From Gracilariopsis chorda (taxonomy: Eukaryota > Rhodophyta > Florideophyceae > Gracilariales > Gracilariaceae), in the NCBI GenBank assembly GCA_003194525.1, contig NBIV01000284.1, positions 29,945 through 93,944 on the forward strand: a DNA stretch of 64,000 nt, written 5' to 3'. This document shows positions 21,120 through 33,506 of the stretch, one piece after another; the stretch's first letter is position 1, and every line of letters begins with the position of its first letter. A program made the translations under genes and the position numbers. The notes beneath the pieces are model-generated. The model was given only the letters and a program-made list of their open reading frames with translations, made no database searches and was not told the origin of the DNA.

Positions 21120-21200
21120 CTCCGGCTTACTCCTCGCTTCGCTCCTCGCAAAGCCTTGGCTCGCTGCGGACTTCACGCTCGACGCTTGACGCGGCTCATC
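21078..21200. repeat. GC-rich cassette bounded by 13-bp inverted repeats
   Basis: GATGAGCCGCGTC (21078-21090) and its exact complement GACGCGGCTCATC (21188-21200) enclose 97 bp that is much richer in GC than its surroundings. It overlaps the 3' end of the coiled-coil frame and lies between the two converging Harbinger genes. Confidence 0.85.
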
Positions 21201-21392
21201 GAATTAGTGTGCTTCGTTGCTGTCTTTCGAGGCCAGGTAAGCCTGGGTGGATGGAGGTGTACAATCGCGGTACTTCAGTACTTGATTCCCGTAAAAACAA
21301 GTGCATATATTCATAAGTAGAAGTGCGGTAAGATAAAAGGACCCAGCAGGAGACAGCAGAACGCTCAATTTCCTACGAAAATCTGTAACACT

Positions 21393-22394
21393 CTAGTACA
21401 ACTTGGCTTCTTTAGCAATCCACTCCACTGTTATGGGTCCAGTAGCCAGCGCCGCATTGTAAGCTTTGTGCTCGTCGCTCAATTCCGACCCTTGAACGGG
21501 AATTTGTAGAAATTTTCTCTCATTGTATGCGCTATCTCCATGTATGCAGTACTGTTTTTCGTCTATCATCAGTATAGATCCTAGCCGTTGGTCTATATCT
21601 AACCTAACGTATAGACCCCAGTCATGTCGAAGGCCTTCCACAGGGCCATACGCATGCATGATGATACCATCCGGCGTAGTCACAGCTTGAAATTTTAACA
21701 CGTGTGACCTTTTGTGCCCATTATAATCTACAATTTGTAGTCCATCATGGCTCGGTCTGGCAATCTTTAGCACAGTTCCATCTATGAACCCAATGCAGTT
21801 TTCCGAAGCCTCTTTCTTCTCCTGTACTGAGTTTGCCCACCTTTCTACTTCCTGTGCGATATAACTGTGATGCAAAGGACCACTTAAAAGTTTTTCGTAT
21901 TCATCTAGAAAAGTTTCTACACCATCCCAGTATATTTCACTCAATTTCGACGCATCTTTCCGAAGGAATACTTCAAGATCCGTCCATCGATAAGGCGAAG
22001 CCATTTTATTTAAAATTACACAAGTCGTTCAGAGGTTAGTTGTTCTGTATCTTTTACGCCCTGTTGCGTACTCTGTTGCATTTGTTACTACTTATGTGAG
22101 CTTTGGAATGTCTGCTTTTAGAAATGTGATGTACAAAAGACAATTTTGATCTGTCAAACCACTAAATACGGTTTGTAGAGTAGTAGAGAAGATTATCCTG
22201 CTTTGCAAGGAGGCTCTATAAAAGTTGTTAAAAAAGCGCTGAAACTGATCGTATGAATGATTTCCGTACATAGAAGGAATTGGAAAGGTGTGTTGACGAC
22301 ATATTATGAGTGTCTTGGTTAAAATTTTCCACTGTTTTGTGCGAGTGTATGACAGTTTATTTGTGTGGTTGGCAATGGAGCACTTGGACTGCAT
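21393..22394 (-). pseudogene. PIF/Harbinger DDE transposase
   Basis: The main frame (22004-21393, 203 codons) has the DDE_Tnp_4 hallmarks: GFIDGTVLKIARPSH (first Asp), YNGHKRSHVLKFQAVTTPDG, GPVEGLRHDW, IHGDSAYNERKFLQIP (second Asp) and ITVEWIAKEAKLY (third acidic residue). The frame ends soon after this. Upstream, 22394-22092 in another frame ends in FLKADIPKLT, matching the usual N-terminal part before the SPYRW segment, with stops between 22090 and 22005. The N-terminal helix-turn-helix part is therefore frameshifted. Related proteins are 350-450 residues. Confidence 0.85.
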
Positions 22395-23989
22395 GTTGAC
22401 CCTCGTGCTTTCTCAAGATGGGAGAGATACGCGGGAAGGTACCTATACGTAGCGCTGAAACTGTGTAAGCTGAATATTGCACGGCGTAAGATCGAGTGAG
22501 CTGATTCTCATTACAGAATTGTTTACTATGAAATTTAGTGAAGAAATGACGAAGTGCTAAAGAATCTTTGTTTGGGAAAATTCAGTGATTCAGCAGAGAT
22601 TCTGCGTCCCAATAACATCCCAAGAGATACGCAAGAACGAGGATTCTACGACAATATTATATAGCGCATTAGAGGCCGCTGCCACCTAGGGCTCAATTTG
22701 GCAGCCTCGAGTCTCGTAACACTTTCATCGCTACCGATAGTGATGCATTGCAAGTACAGGGCCAGCAGCTTCACGCTTCTTGGCTCATCCACTACCACTA
22801 TCCGTACCTTTTGCGGAAACTATTTTCCACATTGAGATAAATATGTCGTCAAATTCTGTATCCGAATCAACGCGTATCGGTTTTAAAACATTCACTCCAG
22901 TCACCTGACAACTGTTTTCCTTATTATCTTCTACGAAAACACCATCAGACCCCAACTGAAAGCTGCGAACATTACTCTGCCTGATACAAAGCCGAATTTA
23001 TTCCGTCAAACACAAAGCCAGTGTATCACGAAGATTAGTATTCTGTTTCGCTTTCGTCGGCGTTATCACAGGTTGGAGACGCTAAATAACACTTTCAATG
23101 CCTGGATTCTTTTTTACAAGGTTCTCAATTTGTCGCAGGCATTATCTAAAGTTTCTCATTTCACGAGCAATCCTGCAAACCTTCTTGGCGATAGTATTAT
23201 CGCTAATCCGAGGGCTGCTATTCGTAGGCAATTAACCCTTTGTAGCGGATTGTGATTTCGGCTCAGGCAGCATGGCAAAGCTCATTTTATTCGGTATCAA
23301 TTGCATACAAGCTGCAGTTAAAGAAGCTCCTCACTGTGAGGGTGACATTCAGGGGCCTGTATGCATACCAAGCCAGTTTCAGTTTGGCTCTTATATTTGC
23401 ATTAGCGTAAGCGCCACAATACAAAAATGCATCCAATGCATTTCTGACATGATCTTTGAACATCTTCTTATGAGATTGTCACAGAGTTGGAGAAAATGAA
23501 AGGTATTGGCTGGCAGTTGTATAACATGGATTTTTGTCACTTTATCTCCTCCCATCTACTCTGCTTCCTTACCGAAACCGTTTTTGTCGATTTAGAGGAG
23601 AATTGACTCTTCTTGCGGAACAAATTTCGGTGCAAAATAGTTTAAGTGTGCATTTGGGTTTGGAAGCAAGTCCATTGTCATGTCGCCTTTTTAACTGCAC
23701 ACAATTTACGTTCCTCTACGAATACATCCTTCTTTGCACAACCATTGGTATCATCATGGAAGCTTTGCTCTTATTTGCTCTGTCACTGGGTGCATCCAGT
23801 TTTTCACGGGTTTTTGCCTTTGTATTATCAGAAACATCGGGGCTATGTACCATGAAGCGCAACTAATGATCACTGATGTCAAACGTTTTCCATTGCCCTT
23901 CATTTAAATTTGCAGATCTCCGTGTCTACGACTCACAGCACAAAAACCTCTATATTAGAGTACGTAGGAAGCTCAAATAGCTGTTTTGA
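22395..23989. other. No supportable gene; AT-rich, probably old repeat sequence
   Basis: Only short open frames (for example 23534-23866) with no recognisable motif. No primer-binding-site sequence or LTR end for the next Copia copy could be found here, so its 5' LTR is either absent or too diverged to see. Confidence 0.45.
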
Positions 23990-26636
23990 CACGAATCCAC
24001 ACTTTTTGGACGTCCGTAAACATATTTCGAATCTCTGCCTTCATCTTGAGAGTACTCAAGCTGCACCCGTGATTTGCATACGAGACGTGTCTAACCGAGC
24101 TCTGAGGCTTTGTTAGACGGTCTCCACTGGCATCCTCGCTGTAAATTGTCGACAAGTGTCCAATCCAGTATTTCTATCGTAGTATAACATCAGCTACAGC
24201 TCAATAACTGTACCGCAATCAAAAGTTTTCATCGCAGATGATCGTTGACTCAAGGGATCGAGTTTTTCACTCTGCTACAATTGTTTTATTTACGTTGGTG
24301 TTGGAACTGCTTCTGGAACAATTTTTTGACACCGAAATTGAGTCTGAAACTACCTCTGATGTGAAAAGCCCACGCTTCCATGGTAAACGTGGTGAGGATT
24401 ATGTGTTATGGAGGCATCGTCTGCGGGCTACATGTCGCATCAATGGAGTCTAGAATGTCGTAATGTCAGGCTCAGACGGTTCATCCAGTGTTACCACGAC
24501 GCAGGTGTCGGGCTCAAGCGCTCTGCGGACCACCTCCCTTGTACTTCCCAAACGATACAGGACATGTGCAATCGTAATATGCTCAATTGGAGATGCCCCT
24601 CTGCCTGTGAATATAGGTGTCAATAATGATCCTGGGCGTATGCTCCAACTTCTTGATGCGAGTTATAGGTCTAGTAGAACCGTTTCAAATATTGCCTTAT
24701 AGACCCAGGTATACCGAATGTGTTATAATGGCCTGAATATGTCGCGCTATGTCCCCCAGTTTGCGTACCTATTCCCACAGCTAGACCGAATGGGGAAGGA
24801 TGCTGCCATTACTTAGTCTTACAGGGCACCAATCCTGTTAGCCACTATTGACCCAATCTGCTCAATGGCGTCAATGGCTGCGGCATTTCGGACAAGAAAC
24901 ATCTAGGAATTGACTTGGGACTATGTAGCGAATACCCTCATAGACGAATACAATGCTTGCTAAATTGCGTCAGCTGGTTCTGGTCATAGTCACAAACGCA
25001 TGAAGAGTAGAAGTAAGGGCAGTAGCCGTTCAATTGGAGACACCACATCGTTAAATGGGTACGAAAGTGATGCAATTATATCAGATTCCAACTAAAGAAA
25101 TGAGTACAATGAGCTCGTTTATGCTGTTGCAGGCAAAAATAGTTATCATTGCAGCTTCTCTGACAGAGATGGTCACACGCAGTACCGATTTCACATGAAT
25201 CCTGTCAATCCAGACAATTACCTGCCTAGAGCTATCTTGGGGAAACTGAAAACTAATTCCAATGATAAGTCCAAGCACTCCAGAAGGTCACCACGAAAGG
25301 AATCTACGATTGAGATCACTGCAATGTCTGCTGAAAAGTCTGCAGTGGTCCCCCCTGCGTTTAATTTCATAGAAACCTACGCAGACAGTGGTGCCACATC
25401 CCACTCTTTCAATTTTGCTTCTGCGTTTGTCTCGAACACATTGGTTGACATACATCAAAGGACGATTAGGGTCACTGACCACACTACGGCCTCCGCTACA
25501 CAAAAAGGGGATGTAATACTCCCTTTTTCGGAGGCTAACCTAAAGTTGACAGATGTACTTCTAGTCCCGGATCTTGGATACATCTTGGTTTCTGTACGTC
25601 ATATGTTGGATAAAGGCATTCAGTCATTTTTCTGTGCGAGTGAGGTTTGCGTTTTACACGAAGATGGGTTAGAGATTGCATTTGGGCAACGTGACATGTC
25701 CTCTCGTTTGTACACGCTGCCAAATCCAATTGAGCATAATGACTTCTTTTCGCATAGCTATGTTGTTAGTGAAGTTTTACTTGATGTTGGGCAAAATTTC
25801 CTGCATGTTGGAGGAACGCACGTCCCTCATCAAAATGTTGGAGGAGTGCATGTGCATATCAGAATTTGCATGCAAACAATGCCGAAGAGTACATTGCTCT
25901 CCAAGACCCAACCACGAATGGTCTGCAGGGAATGCTATTCTCACCTCCCTACACCCCAGACCATAATGCCATTGCCGAGCCCATCAATCGCACACTGGAA
26001 GAAGCTGCTCGAGCTTTGCTGATTCAGGTACATTGGCAAGGATTACTATGGCCATATGGATTGAAGTATGATATTTGTATATGCCATAGTTCTCTCCACT
26101 CTACCACAGGCCTGAATCTATACCTTTTGGTGGGTAGTGTTAGGCCGTAGATGAAGCATGCTAAAGCGTTTGGATGTGCAGCATATATTTTGAAAGTTAA
26201 CCCGGACACCAAGTTCGAGTCTCGTGCACTTGAGGGAGCGTACTTGCATACTTTGGAGCATGGTGTTTCCCAGGTTCCGAACACTGATGCCTGTGAGTTT
26301 CCTTTTATTGAGGGGTCGCAGCATGGCGCTTATGATTAATGTACATTACCTGGCGCACCATATCTCACAAACTATATGGATGACGAAAGTGCATCACACA
26401 TTGAATATGGTAGATCGTGGTACCACAACTGTGGCAGGATTTCTGACAAGCTCACAATTCATAATGTTAGCAGAGATAGGGGTGGTCCAAGCGTTCATAC
26501 ACCAGACGAACTACTCGAGCCCGAAGGAGTTGCAAGTGAAGAGAGTAATGCGGACATACATCCCAAGCCATTCATTCACGGAACTGAAGCGGTAAAGATG
26601 AATTGATATGGACTTACCCAAGAACTAAAGGACGAG
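23990..26636 (+). mobile_element. Copia family I, copy A (decayed, integrase-deleted)
   Basis: Leader similar to copies B and F from about 23990, then gag (about 24329-25180; the ATG seen in other copies is lost), a nucleocapsid knuckle region (about 25141-25195), the protease site YADSGATSH (about 25378-25404), the pre-integrase peptide, and a short integrase remnant (25850-26150). Between PNPIEH and SEVLL the copy lacks about 95 codons that contain the HHCC zinc finger and first catalytic Asp. A 30-bp unit is tandemly doubled at about 25806-25866. It stops at 26636 where the LTR of copy B begins. No RT remains. Confidence 0.8.
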
Positions 26637-27417
26637 AATTGATCTTGGAACATGATCGTGTGCCTGCTATCCCTATTCCATCATGGTAGACTACTTGGAA
26701 ACAAAGCTGCACTTTTGAGCACCTCCTCTGCAAAAGCGCGTATGCGCGTATGCTTGAACCCAAGGTGAAACGGCCTTAAGATTGGCTACTGCATTTACGC
26801 TTATGCCTTATGTGGTTTACAAGTGGTATACATTGTATGGGTCGTGGGAACAGCATGGCTACTTGGCATAATGTGAATGGACAACGTACATGACATTTTG
26901 TGTGGCTACACTGGTTTACAGGGACATTAAGTTGTTGCAGACGTGTGATTGTGTGTGCCAGCAGGTGCACCGCACGCAATGGACTTAGGTTATCGATAAA
27001 GATGCAGTGTCATGTGAACTTGTGCATTGTCATGGTCATGATGACACAAGTAAGTCATTATACAGGGCTGTGACATGCTGGCACATTCTTGTCATTGTTG
27101 TTTCGCTTACTGTGCTTCGTTGGCATGTGCTGAAATAATGTTATGCATGGTTGTAGTGAGGTGTCACTAGTTTTTGCAACCCTTATTGTGCTATGCTTGA
27201 ATATGTTTGGAAGTACTGGATGTCTGCGCTTAGTGATTATGGTTTTTCTTGTAGTTTTAAAGCACTTTAATGGTGCTATAAAAGTTGCGGTTGTTGCCAA
27301 TCCAAGTAAACCACACCAACGCTGACAACATTCACTCTTGGATGTACTTCTTTCTTTCTTTTTCATTTCTGTCGAAGCATAATTTCATCTGTCATCAACC
27401 TTCGTTTATCATCAACA
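26637..27417 (+). repeat. 5' LTR of Copia copy B
   Basis: Similar throughout to the LTR of copy F; ends in CAACA immediately before a primer-binding site. The conserved U3 module lies at about 26733-26793, and GCTATAAAAG near 27274 is the likely TATA box. Confidence 0.75.
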
Positions 27418-27431
27418 GGGTATGGGCCCAG
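27418..27431 (+). promoter_or_regulatory. Primer-binding site of copy B
   Basis: GGGTATGGGCCCAG, one mismatch to the GGTTATGGGCCCAG of copies E and F. Confidence 0.8.
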
Positions 27432-29053
27432 AGCGTCGAAATATTGCAGACGTCGCTCTTATGTAACTTTCTTTTGTTTTTGCGTTTCCTATATTGTGGA
27501 GACCTAGTTACAGAGGTGAAAGTAGGCAAAACGTTCATGGACTGGTCTCTGGTAAACTGATCTGCGCCTGTTCCGATCCCTGTTTCTTAGGTTTTAGTGC
27601 ACAAAGATCGAACTACTTTCCCGAACGAGACCAGCAGGGGTTAGTTGTAGAAAGCATATCGTGCTTTTAAGTAACCTCCCCGGGTCTTTTCGTACGGATT
27701 GAGCACCGTGCTCTCGAATTGCGCAAAATTGGGCGGGTTCGAGAATATTGCACCACGCACCTGAAGAGAGCCTCCAGGGTCCAGGGGTTCAACCCTTCAG
27801 GTAGCGGAGATAGGTTCTCCTGTCAGAGCGCCCGAGTTTACGAAGTTTCATCTCTTACTTTCTTCTCCGAGTGTGCTGCCGAGCTCCTCGTGAGTACACT
27901 CCGGGGGTAGAGGCCCCAAAGTCCGCCTGTGAGTCGCGTACCGGACGCGTCTGGACAAGCGTTGAAACTTGTTCATACGGTCTCCACTGGCAATCTTGCT
28001 GTTGAGTTTTGAGATTACTCCACTCCCGTATTCACCTATTAGTGTAATCTCAGCTACACATTTTGATTGATTCTCCGATTCAACACAATCCCTTTCTTGG
28101 ACATCAGTTTCCGAGAAGCATTGAGTTCCTCACTCTGCTTCTTAACATACATTCACTGGTGCTTCAGCTCCTTCTGGAAGTATGTTTGACTCCAAAGTTG
28201 AGACTGAAACTAATCCCGGTGGGAAAATCCCAGGCTTTCATGGTAAGCGTGGTGATGATTACACACTGTGGTGTCATTGACTTCGTGCAGCGTCTCGCAT
28301 TACAGGTGTTTCGAATGTAGTGGCGTCAACTATTGATGAGTAATCAAGTGCTACATTGACTCAAGATTACACCTCCAGTGCTGACCAGAGCACTTTCCGA
28401 CTCATCTCAAAACGCAAAACGGCATGTGCAATCATTATCTGTGCACTTGAGGATGCCCCCTTACGCATATCCATAGATGTGGATGATGATCCGGGCCGTA
28501 TGCATAGACTATTAGATGCAAGTTATGCCTCTAATCTAACACTATCTCGTATCCCTGTACAGACTCAACTGTTCCGAATGTCGTATAATGCCGAAAATAT
28601 GTCGAAATATGTCGACCAGTTTGCCACGTTGTTCTCAAAACTGGACCGAATGGGGTAGGACGCTGCCATCCCAGAGTCACATAAGGCTCCAATGCTGTTG
28701 GCCTTTGTTGACCCCAACTGCTCACTGGAGTCAACTGCTGCGGCACTTAGGACTAAGGAGATCTCGAAACTAACCTGGGATATGTGGCAACTACTTTGAT
28801 TGACAAGTACAAAGTTCCTCAATTCGGTTCTGCCATTTCCGGTCGTGGTAGTAACTGCAAAAGAAAGCGAGGTATGGGCACAGGCCGTCAACCTGGATGC
28901 CACAAAATGTCAAATGAGAACAAACATGATGGTAAGGAATCAGATTTCAACTCCTATTACGAGTCCAATGGGCGTGCTTATGCTGTTGCCAGTAAAAATG
29001 GTTATCATTGCACATTCTGCAACCACGACGGCCATACGCAGGACTGATGTTAC

Positions 29054-29659
29054 ATGAACTCTGACAATCAAGACAACCGTTTACCGAAACGCATCTTGGA
29101 CCACCTCAAAGCTAGTTCTGCTGACACGTTCAAAGCCTCTGGGAAAGCCGCCAGAAGAAGATCCAAGATGGTGATCGCCAGAATAGGTGTGGAGAAGTCG
29201 ACGGTGCTCCCATCTGCGTGTAGTGGATTACATGCCTATACGGACAGTGGAGCCACATCCCACTTCTTTTGTTCCGCATCTGCGTTTGTACCCAACACAT
29301 GGGTTGATGTATCTCTAAGGTCTATTGATCTTGCTCAGAACACCACGGTCACCGCCACTCAACGAGGAGATGATTTACTGTCCTTCTTCGAGACTAACCG
29401 GCAATTAACAGACGTACTGCTAGTACCAGATATTGGATACAATTTGGTGTCTGTTGGTGGTATGGCAGATAAAAGCATTCAATCCATGTTTGGTGCAAGT
29501 GAGGTTCGCCTTACACACGAAGAAGGGTTTGAAATTGGATATGGTCCACGAGACATGAGCTCTAGGTTATACAAGCTGCCACCTCCAATCCAGCAAGCCG
29601 ATCACAGAACGCTCGTATCCGCCAAAGACTTAGACTTCACAAAGCTGTGGCACCACTGA
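29054..29659 (+). pseudogene. Copia protease and pre-integrase region of copy B
   Basis: 201 codons with an intact aspartic protease motif YTDSGATSHFF and the downstream DVLLVPDIGYNLVSV block typical of Copia protease ends. Closed by a stop where the integrase HHCC should begin (WHH-stop). Confidence 0.75.
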
Positions 29660-30472
29660 CTTGCACATATGAACGCACCGGAGCTTCAAAGCGTACACGA
29701 GAAAGTCGATAGAGTCCCAAAGCTAAAACAGTGGGAGCTCGTATGTCTGCCGCGTCGACTAGGCAAGGCGCATAAACTTCCGTTCTTGGGAACGTTTACA
29801 CGAGCAAGAGAGTTTGGAGAAACTGTGCACTCGAACATGCTTGTTTCTTTGCTCCTATCGTTTCCTGATCGTTTTCAATATGCGGCTGCGTTCATTGATG
29901 GCCGGTTCCTGCATGCTCTGCTCGGCTTCATTTTGCATAGATCTAAAATTTGTGATGTTTTTGTGGGGATATGGCAGGAGCTTCAGCAGCTTAGAGAGGC
30001 TTATTGCTTGTTCAGAATTTCCACTCGGACAATGCAGAAGACTAAATTTCTCTGCAAGAAATCCCTGCCAGTGATCTGCAGAGAACGTCGTTCTCACCTC
30101 TTTATACCCTGGAACATGACGGCATTGCCAAGGGTATCAATCGCAATATAGGAGAAGTGGCTTGAGCTTGGGTGATTCAGTCCAAGTTGATAGAATGCCT
30201 ATGGTCGTATGCATTTAAGTATGTTATATATGTTTGCCATGATCCCCATTCTAACACCGATTTGACTCCATCTCTGTTTGGGACTGGTAGTAAGCCGTCG
30301 TTGAAGTACGCTAGAGTGTTTGGATGCACAGCCTATGTATTAAAAATAAACCCAAACACTATGTTGCAGTCTCGTGCACTTCAGGGAGTGTACTTGCAGA
30401 ATCTAGAGCATGGTGTTTATGAGGTCCTCACCACTGATGACTGTGATAGTCCTTGAATTGTGAGGTCCAGGC

Positions 30473-31246
30473 TGAAAGAGGTCGAAGTGGCAGGGAAAGG
30501 AATGGTTGGGGATGGAAAGGAAGTTCGCTAGCTCTAGCTCAATTTTCCTTGGAGGTGCTAAAATCACAACTTATACAGCACCCTAACTTCGTCTTCGTCG
30601 TAACTTCGACTAAAGTGGAAACGTAAACCAGAAGCTTTAGACACTAAATACTACCAATCATCATCTAACAAAACATAGCAACGCTAGCACGAACCCATGA
30701 CACCTTACATCAACTCAACACAACAACGCGCCAACACTGCACCATACGTTACGTGCCCGCCAACAGCCATGAAAAAGCACAAACTCCCGACACAAAACAC
30801 AAGTTCACATGCCAGCCTGCCAACTCATCCAAATTCGTCCATGCACGACACATTAGTTGACCACATGACGTGTAATTGTTAGTGCACCAACTCACACGTC
30901 ATTGACTACTTCGTATAACTGTGACCCTGATGACAGTGCCCACACTGCTCACAAAAGTACCACTGCTGTACTACATATCCCGTTTGTCGGACTACCATAC
31001 ATAGGTGCCCTATCCACTTTGCATACTGTAGTAGCTGGACACGTGGGTGTGCTAGTTTAGCATACTTGTGTAATACTACTTTTACGCACTACAATGCATA
31101 TGCACATTTGCTGTAGCCAATCACAAGCCAGATTCAAGTTGAGTTTGCACAGAAACTCATATGTGCTTCGCAGAGGCACCCTCCAAAATAGCCGATGCTT
31201 CCCGGAATATTTGGTTTTCAGTGACAGAACAAGTACATTTTCAAAA
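30473..31246 (-). repeat. 3' LTR of Copia copy C
   Basis: About 774 bp, beginning TTTTGAAAATGTACTTG where the family has TGTTGGAAAAGTACCTG. Clearly diverged from its own 5' LTR, so the insertion is old. Confidence 0.7.
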
Positions 31247-31530
31247 CCCTCCCTTTGCCACTGACTACAAAAGTCTAGTTGTAGCAGGCCACTGTCACCG
31301 AGGAACTTCTCCAGCTTCACGCAAGCAAGTACCTTCGCATACATATCAGCAACCCTATATTCCGCGGAGCAGTACTATAGCTGAGTAGCTTTCTCACGTA
31401 CAGCCTCTGGTGTGAAGTGAAAGCGAATGTCAATATGGTTGGTACGCCTATTGACAAAGTCATTGTGGGCGAGGTCTATGAAGCCTTGATTGTCCACGTA
31501 GACCGTTGTGGGTTCAACCATTAGCCTTCC

Positions 31531-32103
31531 TCACTCATCTACGTGCAGACCAATTCCATCACTAATGGCACTCCAAAGTCTTCTCAGCCAGATCGCCCCT
31601 TTCGCTCCGGGACATAGACTAACATACGCAGCCTCGGCACTGGACAGTGCAACTACTTCTTGTTGGCATGAGCTCCAAGACACAAGAGCACCACCCATCA
31701 TGAACACATACCCACTAGTAGACTTGCAAGTGGATGTGTAACCTGCCCAGTCCAAGTCTACATATTTATAAAGCTGAGTATCAGGGCATGATCCATACGT
31801 GAGTCCAAGAGATCGAGTTCCGTTGACGTACTTCAGTACACGCTTGAATGCCTTCCAATGAGTATCTCCAGGTTTCTCAACATACTTTGCTACCTTGGAC
31901 ACTGCAAAAGATATGTCCACTCGAGTACCCACAGAAAGATACATTAGAGAGCGAATCACTTGCCTGTATGGGATGCTTGTCGTAGGTTCCTCAATCTGAG
32001 TAAGGTACACTTTGATGTCCATGGGAGTGTCCACTGGCTTCGACTGACACATGAAAAACTGTTCGAGGACCTTGTGCGGGTACGCTGACTGCGTGAGGTA
32101 CAA
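31531..32103 (-). pseudogene. Copia RT end and RNase H of copy C
   Basis: 190 codons covering the RT connection and RNase H (YVDLDWAGYTST, SWSSCQQEVVALSSAEAAY). It differs by one residue from the same stretch of copy D (43053-43625). The family motif DSDWAGD is altered to DLDWAGY, so a catalytic Asp is lost. Confidence 0.8.
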
Positions 32104-32597
32104 CGTTTTCTTAGCTCAGTCCCAACAAATCTCGAATCCTAGAATCATGCGAGCATCATACAGGTCCTTCATTCAAAAACGGTTCGACAGCTCAATCTTC
32201 ACTCGATGTATGGCATCCATGAATGGAATTCCTATAATTCGGTCCTCTACGTACAGAGCAATGATCACCAGCCCTTTCAGTATCATCCCAATGTAAACAC
32301 ACTCGTCAGCACTGTTTGGCTTCAGACCCACTTCTTCAACAAGAAAGGCATCAATCTTTGCGTGCCCTTGCCTTGGTGCCTGTTGCAGCCCATATAGAGT
32401 TTTCTTTAGCTTGCACACCAAGTCCCCGTTGCCGGCTTTGACTAAGCCATCTGGCTAGTCCATCTACACAATGTTGCCGAGGTCGCCATTCAAGAATGCA
32501 GTCTTCACATCCATCTGGCGTAGGTGGTAGTCCTGCACTGCCGCAATGGACAGAATCATTCTTATAGATACAAACTGTACTACTGGCGCATATGCCT

Positions 32598-33506
32598 CTA
32601 AAAACTCGACGCGCTCAACTTGTAAGAAACCACGAGCAACCACGTGAGCCTTGTACCACACTTTCGGTTCACCTCTTGCACTGGCTTCATAGTTTTGCAC
32701 AAATATCTATTGGACGAAATCACGTTACTATTGGCTGGTCTTGGCACTAAGTCCCATGTGTCATGCTCCATCAAGGACCCATACTCACTTTCCATAGCCT
32801 CGATCCATGCATTGGAATCTGGCCGTGACACTGCATCCGAATACGAAGATGGGGTGTCATCACTGGCTGTGAGTAGAGGTGTGCCACGCCACCAAGAGGT
32901 AGGTGCTTTGCGTTCACGAGTGGATCTCCGGAGTGTTTGTGGTTCTGTTATTTCGGAGTCACTCTGAGAAGCTGCTGTGCGCTCATTTTGACTGTCTGAA
33001 TCATCGTCAAATGCAGTGGCTGGTGCAGCAGGATCATGTTGAGCAGCATGGGTGGGTGTGGTAAAAATAGGAGTGACGTTCGAGTTTAACTTTCCTAATA
33101 TGTCAATTTCAGCATATTCATCATCATTGACGTGGTGAGTACCCTGATCGGAATCACTACATTCGTCAAATCTGACATCCCTGGACACAACTACGTTCTT
33201 TTTCTGATCATCGCACAATTGGTACCCATGCGACCCAGATGTGTACTCAATAAAGGTCGCCTGTATTGCACGTTGCTCTAGCTTTTTCAGCTTGTGGTCA
33301 ACTACTTTGTACCAGCACCGACTACCAAACCCACGCAGATTGCTCAAGTCAGGCTTTTGTCCACTCCACAACTCGAATGGTGTCTTGTTATTTGGGAGGG
33401 CATTACATGTCACTCTATTGCGCACGTACACTGCAACGTTCAGTGCCTCTGCCCAGAAACGTTTAGGTAGATTCTTTTGATGCAACATTGACCTCACCGA
33501 GTCCAT
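32598..33506 (-). pseudogene. Copia integrase C-terminus to RT start of copy C
   Basis: 302 codons from MDSVRSML (integrase end) through the Ser/Asp-rich linker to the start of RT, where the frame is lost after SNVISSNRYLCK. Copy D has the same break. Confidence 0.8.

Larger units (their letters stand above)
19861..22394. mobile_element. Decayed PIF/Harbinger element
   Basis: A Harbinger transposase relic on the minus strand (22394-21393) converges on coiled-coil frames on the plus strand (20420-21119), the two-gene layout usual for PIF/Harbinger elements. Terminal inverted repeats and the TWA target duplication could not be found, so the ends are approximate. Confidence 0.6.
26637..30472 (+). 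mobile_element. Copia family I, copy B (decayed)
   Basis: 5' LTR 26637-27417, primer site 27418-27431, leader to 28181, gag ATG at 28182, gag with early stops (28182-29040), nucleocapsid knuckle interrupted by TGA (about 29044), protease YTDSGATSH (about 29236-29262), pre-integrase and integrase with the HHCC region still present (29640-30100), then the integrase C-terminal part up to 30472. There the LTR of copy C begins. The RT piece at 37241-37919 may be its continuation. Every frame is broken. Confidence 0.8.
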
